64,000 bases of DNA from Knoellia sinensis KCTC 19936. Lineage in GTDB: Bacteria > Actinomycetota > Actinomycetes > Actinomycetales > Dermatophilaceae. Of the stretch, positions 46,095-54,262 are shown one piece after another. The stretch spans positions 1-64,000 of the forward strand of contig NZ_AVPJ01000004.1 of NCBI RefSeq assembly GCF_000768705.1. Reading direction: 5' to 3'. How positions within the stretch are numbered: position 1 is the stretch's first letter; every line of letters begins with the position of its first letter. The position numbers and the translations under genes were made by a program. Below the pieces are notes generated by a model. It did not search any database, had not been told where the DNA came from, and saw nothing but the letters and a program-made list of their open reading frames with translations.

Positions 46095-46122
46095 TGACAA
46101 ATGTCACGGGGGCTTCATGACA
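46095..46122 (+). promoter_or_regulatory. Candidate response-regulator operator upstream of the ABC operon
   Basis: TGACA-AA-TGTCA (46095-46106), a perfect 5-bp dyad, followed 11 nt later by a third TGACA half-site (46118-46122). It lies 45-72 nt upstream of the ATPase gene start, a usual position for a NarL/DesR-type activator. The DesR-like regulator encoded at 48993 is the obvious candidate (inference). A weak -10, CACAGT, is at 46154-46159. Confidence 0.5.
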
Positions 46123-46166
46123 TGCGTGTGAGGGGCGCGGCCCGGTTCGCCGACACAGTGGATGAC

Positions 46167-47057
46167 ATGACGACACAGACAGCGGTCAGCCTGCGGGACG
46201 TGACCAAGAACTTCGGGGACGTGGAGGCGGTGCGCGGCATCGACCTCGACATCGCACCCGGCGAGGTCGTGGCCTTCCTTGGCCCGAACGGCGCCGGCAA
46301 GACGACGACGATCGACATGCTCCTCGGCCTGTCGCAGCCGACGAGCGGCGAGGTGGAGGTCATGGGGATGAAGCCTCGCGACGCCATCGCCCACGGCCTC
46401 GTCTCGGCCGTGATGCAGACCGGGGGACTCCTCAAGGACATGACCGTCCGCGAGACCGTCGCTTACATGGCGAGTCTCTTCGCCAACACCGAGTCCGTCG
46501 ACGACGTCCTCAAGCGCTCCGGCATCTCGCAGCTCGCAGCTCGCAAGGTCGGCAAGTGCTCTGGTGGAGAGCAGCAGCGGCTGCGGTTCGCGCTCGCCCT
46601 GCTGCCCGACCCGGCCCTCCTGCTGCTCGACGAGCCGACGACCGGCATGGACGTCGAGGGGCGGCGCGCGTTCTGGGGAGCCATCCGTGAGGACGCCTCC
46701 CGCGGGCGGACCGTCCTCTTCGCGACGCACTACCTCGAGGAGGCCGACCAGTACGCCGACCGCATCGTGCTCGTGAGCAAGGGCAAGGTCGTCGCCGACG
46801 GCACCGGGTCGCAGGTCAAGGCCCTCGCGAGCGGTCGCACCGTCCGCGCCACCTGGCCGGCCGCCGACGTCGAACGCCTCACCGCGCTCGGCGGCGTCGA
46901 CTCCGTGGAGGTGCGCGGCGACACCGTCCACGTCCACGCCAAGGACACCGACACCGTCGCCCGCTACCTGCTCTCCGAGACGAACGCACGCGACCTGGAG
47001 ATCACCGCCCGAGGGCTCGAAGAGGCCTTCATCAACCTGACTGGAGCACAGGCATGA
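46167..47057 (+). CDS. ABC transporter ATP-binding protein (DrrA/NatA-like)
   Basis: 296-aa ATPase of an ABC-2 type exporter. Walker A GPNGAGKTT lies at residues 39-47, the signature is SGGEQQRLRFALAL, and Walker B with the catalytic Glu is LLLLDEPTTGMD, followed by the H-loop ATHYLEEAD. A C-terminal extension of about 70 aa is typical of DrrA-like proteins. ATG 46167 is chosen over an in-frame start further upstream because it begins the conserved domain. ATGA overlap couples it to the permease. Drug or lipid efflux is likely; the substrate is unknown. Confidence 0.9.
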   Translation: MTTQTAVSLRDVTKNFGDVEAVRGIDLDIAPGEVVAFLGPNGAGKTTTIDMLLGLSQPTSGEVEVMGMKPRDAIAHGLVSAVMQTGGLLKDMTVRETVAYMASLFANTESVDDVLKRSGISQLAARKVGKCSGGEQQRLRFALALLPDPALLLLDEPTTGMDVEGRRAFWGAIREDASRGRTVLFATHYLEEADQYADRIVLVSKGKVVADGTGSQVKALASGRTVRATWPAADVERLTALGGVDSVEVRGDTVHVHAKDTDTVARYLLSETNARDLEITARGLEEAFINLTGAQA

Positions 47058-47854
47058 GCACCACGACTGCGACCATGGGGAGCACCGTCGACGTGACGAG
47101 CCGGAACGTCCCCCGGTTCGGTGGCTTCAACTCGACGATGCTGGGAATCGAGCTCCGCCGGATGCTGCGCAACCGCCGGACGATCATCTTCACCCTCGTC
47201 TTCCCGGCGGCGATGTTCTTCGCCTTCGGCGGCCAGAGCGGGTGGGACGAGAAGGTCGGCAGCGGCAACGTCGCGGCATACATCCTCGTCTCGATGGCGC
47301 TCTACGGCGCGGCCCTCACCGCGGCGGCGGGTGGCGCCATGGTGGCCATCGAGCGCAGCCTCGGGTGGTCGCGCTCGTTGCGGCTGACGCCTCTCAAACC
47401 GGCGGTCTACATCCTCACGAAGGCGTTGGTGGCGCTGACGATGGGTGCCATCGCGGTGACCGTCGTCAACGTCGCCGGCATCGTCCAGGGCAAGCCGAGC
47501 ATGCCGGTCGGCACGTGGATCGCGTGCGCCCTGCTCACCGTCGTCTGCACGCTCGTCTTCGCCGCCCTCGGGGTGTTCATCGGCTACCTCGTGCCCGGCG
47601 AGAACGCGATGCAGGTGCTCGGGCCGGGGCTCGCGCTCTTCAGCTTCGTCGGCAACGTCTTGATCCCGATCACCGAGGGCACGACGATGTGGCACGTCGC
47701 GTCGTTCACGCCGATGTTCGGAGTCGCCGAGATCGCCCGGTCGCCGCTGACACACGAGCTGCCCTGGTACGCCGTGCTGAACGCGGTCGTGTGGCTGGCG
47801 ATCTTCATCGGCGGCGCGGCGTGGCGGATGAGCAAGGACACGGCTCGGGTCTGA
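47054..47854 (+). CDS. ABC-2 type transporter permease
   Basis: 266-aa membrane protein with six hydrophobic segments after a cytoplasmic N-terminus. It resembles DrrB/YadH-type permeases: ELRRMLRNRRTIIFTLVFP at the start of the first helix and a GYLVPGENAMQVLGPGLAL segment. It is coupled to the ATPase by ATGA. Together they form the transporter controlled by the downstream DesK/DesR-like pair. Confidence 0.88.
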   Translation: MSTTTATMGSTVDVTSRNVPRFGGFNSTMLGIELRRMLRNRRTIIFTLVFPAAMFFAFGGQSGWDEKVGSGNVAAYILVSMALYGAALTAAAGGAMVAIERSLGWSRSLRLTPLKPAVYILTKALVALTMGAIAVTVVNVAGIVQGKPSMPVGTWIACALLTVVCTLVFAALGVFIGYLVPGENAMQVLGPGLALFSFVGNVLIPITEGTTMWHVASFTPMFGVAEIARSPLTHELPWYAVLNAVVWLAIFIGGAAWRMSKDTARV

Positions 47855-47879
47855 CCCGGGTCACGCGCAGCCGGACCGG

Positions 47880-47885
47880 CACAAT
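47880..47885 (+). promoter_or_regulatory. Possible -10 box of the desK-like gene
   Basis: CACAAT, 7 nt before ATG 47893. It is weaker than the others; the gene may instead be read through from the ABC genes, 38 nt upstream. Confidence 0.35.
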
Positions 47886-47892
47886 GACGAGC

Positions 47893-48996
47893 ATGAGCCA
47901 GCCGACCAGCACCCTCCAGCGGCCACCCGGTCGTTGGGGGGTCCTGTTCGCCGCGATCTGGCTGGTCTTCCTCCTCGATCCGGCGCGGGTGGCGTGGGAG
48001 CACCGGGACACGGCCAAAGGTGACCTGGGACTGATCGCAACCCTGGTGTTCGCCGGCGTCTACCTCCTGCTCTGGGTCCGCCTCCGGGCCGACCGCGCAC
48101 GATTGGTCGTGCACCCAGCGTGGGGCGAGGCGGCAGGGTGGCTCGTCGCGATGGCCGGCCTCGCAGTGACGATGGTCTGGTCCCTGGGGGAGGCCGGGAC
48201 GGCCTCCGCGGTCTACTGCGCGGTCGCCGCGGTGATGCTCCTGCCGTTTGTGTATGCCGCGGTGCTCGTTCTCGGGATCGCCGGCCTCGTGATCGTGCTG
48301 GGGGAGACCCGACCGACCTGGGACTCCGGGTTCGGGACGGCCTTCGGTGTGTTCGCCGCGGCTTTGGCCGTGTTCGGGATCCAGCAGATGCTGTTGCGCA
48401 ACATCGAGCTCGTCAAGGCGCATGACGAGAACGCCGAGCTCGCCGTGGAGAACGAGCGCACCCGCTTCGCCCGCGACCTGCACGACATCCTCGGGCACTC
48501 CTTGACGGTCATCACGGTGAAGGCGGAGCTTGCCCAGCGGCTCCTGGACGTCGACCCCTCCCGTGCCCGGACGGAGTTGGCCGACCTCGAACGTTTGTCG
48601 CGCGACGCCCTCGCGGACGTGCGCCGGGCCGTCGAGGGCTACCGGGACGTGAGCCTCCCTGCTGAGTTGGCCCGGGCGCGGGCGGCCCTGGCGGCCGCGG
48701 AGATTCGGGCGGACCTGCCGAACTCCACCGACGACGTGCCGAGCGAGAAGCGCGAGCTGTTCGCCTGGGTAGTGCGCGAAGGTGTCACGAATGTGTTGCG
48801 GCACAGCGGTGCTCGTCGTTGCTCGGTGGTCCTCACCCCGACGTCGGTCGAGGTTCGGGACGACGGTCGGGGCAGCGCCGAGGCTTCTCGCGGCTCTGGT
48901 CTCACCGGGCTGCAGGAGCGCGCTTCGCTGGTCGGCGGCACCGTCGTGACGCGCACCCTCTCGCCGGGGTACTCGCTCCAGGTGGTCGTCCCGTGA
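47893..48996 (+). CDS. DesK-like sensor histidine kinase
   Basis: 367-aa kinase with about five hydrophobic segments (about 14-165), then HisKA_3 with phospho-acceptor H197 in ARDLHDILGHSLTVI and a short HATPase domain ([32 protein letters not shown]). This layout matches DesK, which senses membrane thickness. ATG 47893 is preferred; ATG 47884 is an alternative 9 nt upstream. The stop overlaps the regulator start by GTGA. The ABC-ABC-HK-RR order is a common actinobacterial efflux module. Confidence 0.9.
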   Translation: MSQPTSTLQRPPGRWGVLFAAIWLVFLLDPARVAWEHRDTAKGDLGLIATLVFAGVYLLLWVRLRADRARLVVHPAWGEAAGWLVAMAGLAVTMVWSLGEAGTASAVYCAVAAVMLLPFVYAAVLVLGIAGLVIVLGETRPTWDSGFGTAFGVFAAALAVFGIQQMLLRNIELVKAHDENAELAVENERTRFARDLHDILGHSLTVITVKAELAQRLLDVDPSRARTELADLERLSRDALADVRRAVEGYRDVSLPAELARARAALAAAEIRADLPNSTDDVPSEKRELFAWVVREGVTNVLRHSGARRCSVVLTPTSVEVRDDGRGSAEASRGSGLTGLQERASLVGGTVVTRTLSPGYSLQVVVP

Positions 48997-49598
48997 TCCG
49001 GCTGCTGCTCGCCGACGACCAGGCTCTCGTCCGGGGAGCGCTGTCGGCCCTCCTGTCGCTCGAGTCGGACCTGGAGGTCGTTGCCGAGGTGGGCTCGGGT
49101 GACGCCGTGCTCGACGCCGTCCGACAGCACTGTCCGGACGTCGTCCTCATGGACGTCGAGATGCCCGGGCTCGACGGCATCTCCGGGACCCAGCAGGTGC
49201 GCGCGGCCTTCCCGGGGACCCGCGTGCTCATCGTGACGACCTTCGGGCGCCCGGGCTTCCTGCGTCGCGCGATGCAGGCCGGCGCGTCAGGGTTCGTCGT
49301 GAAGGACACTCCCGCCGCGCAGCTCGCGGATGCGGTCCGGCGTGTGCACGAGGGGCTCCGCGTCGTCGACCCTGCCCTTGCGACGGACAGCCTCGTTGCG
49401 GGGGAGTCGCCGCTCACCCCGCGTGAGACCGAGGTGTTGCGTGCCGCACGGGATGGCTCGTCCGTAGCGGGGATCGCGTCCCGGCTCTTCCTGTCCGAGG
49501 GGACGGTGCGCAACCACCTGTCGGCCGCGATCGGCAAGACGCACGCAGCGAATCGCGCCGAAGCGGTGCTTACGGCGGAGAGCAACGGCTGGCTGTAG
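48993..49598 (+). CDS. DesR-like NarL-family response regulator
   Basis: 201 aa. The receiver domain has DD at 8-9 and phospho-acceptor D54 (VLMDVEMP). The LuxR helix-turn-helix begins LTPRETEVLRAARDG with recognition helix EGTVRNHLSAAIGKT. GTG 48993 is taken because it overlaps the kinase stop (GTGA). It probably activates the ABC operon through the dyad at 46095. Confidence 0.92.
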   Translation: MIRLLLADDQALVRGALSALLSLESDLEVVAEVGSGDAVLDAVRQHCPDVVLMDVEMPGLDGISGTQQVRAAFPGTRVLIVTTFGRPGFLRRAMQAGASGFVVKDTPAAQLADAVRRVHEGLRVVDPALATDSLVAGESPLTPRETEVLRAARDGSSVAGIASRLFLSEGTVRNHLSAAIGKTHAANRAEAVLTAESNGWL

Positions 49599-49674
49599 CT
49601 CACCTCGAACGCTCCCGAATCGGCCCTGTGGATAACCCCGCGGCCGATTTCGCGGAAACCGCGACGATGGGGTC

Positions 49675-51372
49675 ATGGAGATCCAGGAACAGCGACGCAG
49701 CGATGGCTTCCAGCCGGACGGCGGTCGGTATGCCGGCCGGCACCGGATCGTGGATCACGCGGCTCCCAGCGTGCCCGGTTACGACGTCCTGGAGCCGATC
49801 GGTCAGGGGGGATCGGGCGCCGTCTGGTCCGGCAGGAGTGCCGATGGAAGGGAGGTCGCCATCAAGGTCGTGCCGGCCGTGGACGCCGAGGACGCGCTCG
49901 TGGAGCTCGCCGTCCTCGGCCGTATCACGGACCCACACCTCGTGCGCCTGCATGAAGCCGTGGCCCTTGACTCGGGTGACGTTGCGCTCGTCCTCGACCA
50001 GCACCGTGGTGGCACGGTCGGTGCTGCGGTTCGGGCGCGAGGGCACCTCACACCGGGCGAGGCGGTCACCGTCCTCAGCCCCATCGCCTCGACGCTCGGT
50101 CGGCTTCACGGCCTCGGCGTCGTGCACGGTGATCTCTCGCCGGGCAACGTGCTGCTCGACGTGGATGGCCACCCCTACCTTGCCGACCTCGGTGTGGCGC
50201 GCATCCTGGGGGAGCGGTCGCTCGACGTCGCCGGTACTGATGGTTTCGTCGCGCCCGAGGTGGCCGCCGGGGGCCTGCCATCGCCCGCGTCCGACAGCTA
50301 CGGTCTGGGCGCCCTCGCATGGTTCCTTCTCACGGGTGAGGTTCCCGGCCCGGCTGCCCTGCGTGGGCGGCTGGCGGATCGGGTGCGCGGTGTGTCCGAA
50401 CCCCTCGTCACCGCGGTCGAGTCGTCGCTGGCCACGCGCCCCGAGGCGCGCCCCGGTGCCGATGCCCTCGCCATGGCGTTCTTCGACGGAGCCGAGCCGA
50501 CGCCACTCGTCCTCGTGCGCGGTGACGACGACGTCAGCCTGATGACCCGGCGCATCCGGGCCGCGGCACGCGCCGGTTCCGCCCAGGAGCCCACGGCACG
50601 GCCGCAGTCACGACTGGGCCGCCGACCATCCTTCGACGCGGCTCGGCGCCGACTGCCGCGCCGGACGACGCTGGTCGCAGCCCTGCGTGCCGTGGTCCCG
50701 TTCGTCGCCGTGGCAGCTGTGGTCCTCGGGCTCGTCGCTGGAGTCCTCGCGTGGAGCGGCGGACGTGAGGACGCCCGCGCTGTCACCCCACAGGGTGAGC
50801 ACCCCTCCCAGGCTGGAACGGCGGCTGACGCGGGAAGGACGGCAGACGTGGGCAAGACGGCTGACCCGAACAAGACGCCTGATGCGGGCAAGGCAGCTGA
50901 CGCGGGCAAGGCCGGCAGCCCCACGGTGTCGACGTCGCGTGGTGCAGGCACCGCCGCCCCCGCGTCGAGCGCCGTGCTCACCGACAAGGAGTCGCCGCGC
51001 AGCAACCCCGTGGGGCTCGTGCGTGCCCTGGCGGATGCGCGCGCGGGCGCGTGGTCCAGCGGCGTTGCGGCCCGCCTCACCGACGTCGATGCTCCCGGAT
51101 CACCCGCCCTGGAGCGCGACACGGAGGTGCTCGCGGGGGTGCAGCTCGCCCGCCAGCAGTACGTCGGGCTCACCTTCACGGTGCGGGAGGCAACGCTGGT
51201 CAGCGCGGCCAAGGGCAAGGCGACGGTTCGGGCCCGCATCGACACGAGCGCCCACGTGGTCCGCGGCCCCGCAGGGGAGCAGAGCCGACCAGCGGAGTCG
51301 GCAGCGCCCGTCCTGCTCGACCTCGTGCACACCACGCACGGCTGGAGGGTCCACGACGTTCGCAAGGCCTGA
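49675..51372 (+). CDS. Membrane Ser/Thr protein kinase with atypical HGD motif
   Basis: 565 aa: cytoplasmic kinase domain (about 35-270), one membrane helix (about 338-360), an extracytoplasmic linker and a C-terminal domain (about 430-565). Kinase motifs are the G-loop GQGGSGAVW, K64 (VAIKVV), E77, H151-G152-D153 with N158 (HGDLSPGN), DLG at 171-173 and APE at 193-195. HGD replaces HRD, so activation-loop control of the usual RD type is unlikely. The linker has five 6-residue repeats of the type TADxGK, encoded by 18-nt units at 50821-50910. ATG 49675 has only a weak GACGAT box upstream. Convergent with the TIGR01777 gene. Confidence 0.85.
   Translation: MEIQEQRRSDGFQPDGGRYAGRHRIVDHAAPSVPGYDVLEPIGQGGSGAVWSGRSADGREVAIKVVPAVDAEDALVELAVLGRITDPHLVRLHEAVALDSGDVALVLDQHRGGTVGAAVRARGHLTPGEAVTVLSPIASTLGRLHGLGVVHGDLSPGNVLLDVDGHPYLADLGVARILGERSLDVAGTDGFVAPEVAAGGLPSPASDSYGLGALAWFLLTGEVPGPAALRGRLADRVRGVSEPLVTAVESSLATRPEARPGADALAMAFFDGAEPTPLVLVRGDDDVSLMTRRIRAAARAGSAQEPTARPQSRLGRRPSFDAARRRLPRRTTLVAALRAVVPFVAVAAVVLGLVAGVLAWSGGREDARAVTPQGEHPSQAGTAADAGRTADVGKTADPNKTPDAGKAADAGKAGSPTVSTSRGAGTAAPASSAVLTDKESPRSNPVGLVRALADARAGAWSSGVAARLTDVDAPGSPALERDTEVLAGVQLARQQYVGLTFTVREATLVSAAKGKATVRARIDTSAHVVRGPAGEQSRPAESAAPVLLDLVHTTHGWRVHDVRKA
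50821..50910 (+). repeat. Five 18-nt tandem repeats in the kinase linker
   Basis: Units follow the pattern ACGGCTGACGCGGGCAAG with substitutions and encode (T/A)-(A/P)-D-x-G/N-K/R. Such in-frame repeats usually vary in copy number between strains. Confidence 0.7.
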
Positions 51373-51410
51373 GCCGACCGTGTCCGATTGGCCCGGCCGA
51401 CCACCGCTCC

Positions 51411-52307
51411 TTACCCCGCCGTCAACATCCAGCGGACGGCGTCGCTGAGGGTGGCGTGTTCGAACTCGAAGCCGCTGTCGAGGAGACGCCGGGGGAGGGC
51501 GCGTTGGCTCGAGACGATGTCGCCGGCCATCTCGCCGACGACGGCGCGCAGGGCAAACTGCGGAGCCGGAACGACAGTAGGGCGATGGAGCTGCCGACCC
51601 ATCTCGGCCACGATCTCGCGCTGCCTTGCCGGGGACGGACCGCTGAGGTTGACCGCTCCCTCGAGGCGTTCGTCGAGGACATGCTGGACCGCGCGGACAT
51701 GGTCGGCAAGCGTGATCCATGACCAGTACTGGGCTCCATTGCCGAGTGGTCCGCCGAGCCCGAACCGAGTCAGCCGCAACAGGATTCGCATGGCGTCACC
51801 CTCTGCCGCGAGGACAATTCCCGTGCGGGCCAGCGTCACCGGCGCGCCTGACGCTCGAGCCGGTTCCGTCGCCCCCTCCCACCCGTGGACGAGGTCCACG
51901 AGGAATCCCGACCCGGCATGGCTCGCCTCGGTGAGCACCTCGTCGCCACGGTCTCCGTAGAACCCGACGGCGGAGCCGTTGACGAGGTGAATGGGGCGGC
52001 CCGTGGCGGCGATCGCCCGGGCCAGGGCGGTGGTTCCGTCGGTTCTCGAGTGGACGAGCTCGGTCTTGAAGGACGGGCTCCACCGGCGACCACCCAGGCT
52101 CGCACCGGCGACGTTGACGACGGCATCCACACCGTCGAGCACGGCGGGGTCGAGCTCGCGCGTCGACGGGTCCCACTGGACCTCGAGGTGATGCTCCGGA
52201 GGACGGCGGACGAGCCGCAGGACCTCGTCACCCCGAGCCCTCAGGGAACGACACAGCGCACCGCCGATCAGTCCGGACGAGCCGGCGACGGCGATTCGCT
52301 GTGGCAT
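51411..52307 (-). CDS. TIGR01777 family SDR protein
   Basis: 298-aa extended short-chain dehydrogenase-like protein. The Rossmann motif GSSGLIGGALCRSL is at about 9-22, and the C-terminal DUF1731 segment (ALRAVVGEMAGDIVSSQRA) is typical of the TIGR01777 family. The enzymatic activity is not known. The start lies 11 nt after the E2 gene stop, so it is the last gene of an lpd-E2-TIGR01777 operon. In mycobacteria the same gene separates dlaT from lipB, as I recall; here lipB is 10 kb away. Confidence 0.88.
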   Translation of the reverse strand: MPQRIAVAGSSGLIGGALCRSLRARGDEVLRLVRRPPEHHLEVQWDPSTRELDPAVLDGVDAVVNVAGASLGGRRWSPSFKTELVHSRTDGTTALARAIAATGRPIHLVNGSAVGFYGDRGDEVLTEASHAGSGFLVDLVHGWEGATEPARASGAPVTLARTGIVLAAEGDAMRILLRLTRFGLGGPLGNGAQYWSWITLADHVRAVQHVLDERLEGAVNLSGPSPARQREIVAEMGRQLHRPTVVPAPQFALRAVVGEMAGDIVSSQRALPRRLLDSGFEFEHATLSDAVRWMLTAG

Positions 52308-52318
52308 CGGATCAGGCC

Positions 52319-54223
52319 TCAGAGACCGAGGTCGGCCTCGAAGGCGCCTTCCTCCAGTCGGTCCTTCATCGTCGTGAGGAAGCGGGCGGCGTCGGCTCCG
52401 TCGACGATCCGGTGGTCGTAGGACAGGGCGAGGTAGACCATCGACCGGATGGCGATCGTCTCGCCACCGTCGGAGTCCTTGACCACGACGGGGCGCTTCA
52501 CGACGGCACCCGTGCCGAGGATTGCGACCTGCGGCTGGTTGATGATCGGAGTGTCGAACAGGGCACCGCGCGACCCCGTGTTGGTGATCGTGAAGGTGCC
52601 GCCCGCGAGGTCGTCCGGCGTGATCTTGTTGGTGCGCGTGCGCTCGGCGAGGTCGGCGATGTTGCGCGACAGACCGGCGATGTTGAGGTCACCGGCGTTC
52701 TTGAGGACCGGGACGATGAGGCCCTTTTCGGTGTCGACGGCCATGCCGACGTTCTCGGTGCCGTGGTAGGTGACGTTGTCGCCCTCGATGCTCGCGTTCA
52801 CCGTCGGGTGCGCCTTGAGCGCCTCGATCGCGGCGAGCGTGAAGAACGGCAGGAAGCTGAGCTTGCTGCCCTCGCGACGCTGGAAGTCACCCTTCGCGCG
52901 GTCGCGCAGGCGGGCGATCTTCGTGACGTCGACCTCGACGACCGTCGTGAGCTGCGCGGAGGTCTGCAGCGACTCGACCATGCGCTTGGCGATCGTCTTG
53001 CGCAGGCGGGTCATCGGCTGCGTCGTGCCACGCAGGCTCGTGTCGACCGGAGCCTTCGTCGCGGGCGCCGGAGCCTGACCCGCACCGGCGGCGGCAGCGG
53101 CAGCGGGGGCGGCAGGCGCAGGGGCAGGTGCCTTGGCTGCTTCGGCGGCCTCGAGGACGTCCTGCTTGCGGATGCGGCCACCCACACCGGTGCCCTTGAC
53201 CGATGCGAGGTCGATGCCGTTCTCGGCAGCGATCTTGCGCACGAGCGGCGTGACGTAGGCGGAGGCGTCCTGGTCGCCCTCACCCGCGGAGTTGTCCGCC
53301 GCGGGAGGGGCAGCCGGCGCCTCGGGTGCCGTCGCGGCGGGAGCCGGGGCAGCAGGAGCGGGAGCGGGAGCGGGAGCGGCCGGAGCCTCAGCTGCAGGTG
53401 CCGGGGCAGGTGCCGGTGCGGCAGCTTCGGGAGCAGCAGGGGCCTCGGGAGCTGCCGGGGCTTCGGGCTCGGCAGGCGCCGGAGCGGGCTGTTCGGCCGG
53501 GGCGGACTCCGCGGCAGGAGCGGCCTCTGCGGCCGGAGCCGCGGCGTCGCCACCGACGACCGCGAGGTCTGCGCCGACCGGGACCGTCTCGTCCTCCTGG
53601 ACGAGGATCTTGCTCAGGGTGCCGGCGACCGGCGACGGGATCTCGGTGTCGACCTTGTCGGTGGAGACCTCGAGCAGCGGCTCGTCGACGGCGACCTCGT
53701 CACCCTCGGCCTTGAGCCAGCGCGTGATCGTGCCCTCGGTGACGGACTCGCCCAACGCGGGCATCGTCACCGTCGTGCCACCGCCACCACCGGCGGACGG
53801 CGCGGGAGCCGGTGCTTCAGGGGCCGGGGCGGGCTCGGCCGGGGCGGCAGGAGCAGCCGCGGGCTCGGCGGCAGCGGGTGCCGGAGCCTCTTCAGCCTGA
53901 GCCTCTGCAGCAGGGGCCTCGGCCGGGGCAGCCTGCTCGGGAGCCGGAGCGGCATCCTGTGCCGGGGCGTCGCCGCCGGCGGCGGGACCGTCACCGATGA
54001 CGGCGAGGTCGGCGCCGACGGCCACCGTCTCGTCCTCCTCGGCGAGGATCTCCTGCAGCGTGCCGGCGACCGGCGAGGGGATCTCGGTGTCGACCTTGTC
54101 GGTGGAGACCTCGAGCAGCGGCTCGTCGACCGCGACCTGGTCACCAACGTTCTTCAGCCACCGGGTGACGGTGCCCTCGGTCACGGACTCGCCGAGGGCG
54201 GGCATGGTCACACGTTCGGACAT
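52319..54223 (-). CDS. sucB: Dihydrolipoyl acyltransferase E2 (SucB/DlaT type) with two lipoyl domains
   Basis: 634-aa core enzyme of 2-oxoacid dehydrogenase complexes. Two lipoyl domains (about 1-79 and 152-228) carry lipoyl lysines K43 and K190 in STDKVDTE. Long Ala/Pro/Glu linkers separate them. The peripheral subunit-binding domain (about 330-370: [16 protein letters not shown]) binds E3, and the catalytic domain ends with H604 and D608 in SYDHRIVDG. In actinobacteria one E2 often serves both pyruvate and 2-oxoglutarate complexes, so the symbol is approximate. ATG 54223 follows AGGAGA. lpd lies 39 nt upstream in the same direction. Confidence 0.93.
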   Translation of the reverse strand: MSERVTMPALGESVTEGTVTRWLKNVGDQVAVDEPLLEVSTDKVDTEIPSPVAGTLQEILAEEDETVAVGADLAVIGDGPAAGGDAPAQDAAPAPEQAAPAEAPAAEAQAEEAPAPAAAEPAAAPAAPAEPAPAPEAPAPAPSAGGGGGTTVTMPALGESVTEGTITRWLKAEGDEVAVDEPLLEVSTDKVDTEIPSPVAGTLSKILVQEDETVPVGADLAVVGGDAAAPAAEAAPAAESAPAEQPAPAPAEPEAPAAPEAPAAPEAAAPAPAPAPAAEAPAAPAPAPAPAAPAPAATAPEAPAAPPAADNSAGEGDQDASAYVTPLVRKIAAENGIDLASVKGTGVGGRIRKQDVLEAAEAAKAPAPAPAAPAAAAAAGAGQAPAPATKAPVDTSLRGTTQPMTRLRKTIAKRMVESLQTSAQLTTVVEVDVTKIARLRDRAKGDFQRREGSKLSFLPFFTLAAIEALKAHPTVNASIEGDNVTYHGTENVGMAVDTEKGLIVPVLKNAGDLNIAGLSRNIADLAERTRTNKITPDDLAGGTFTITNTGSRGALFDTPIINQPQVAILGTGAVVKRPVVVKDSDGGETIAIRSMVYLALSYDHRIVDGADAARFLTTMKDRLEEGAFEADLGL

Positions 54224-54262
54224 GGTGTCAGTTCTCCTATCAACGGTGGCGTCGAGTCAACT

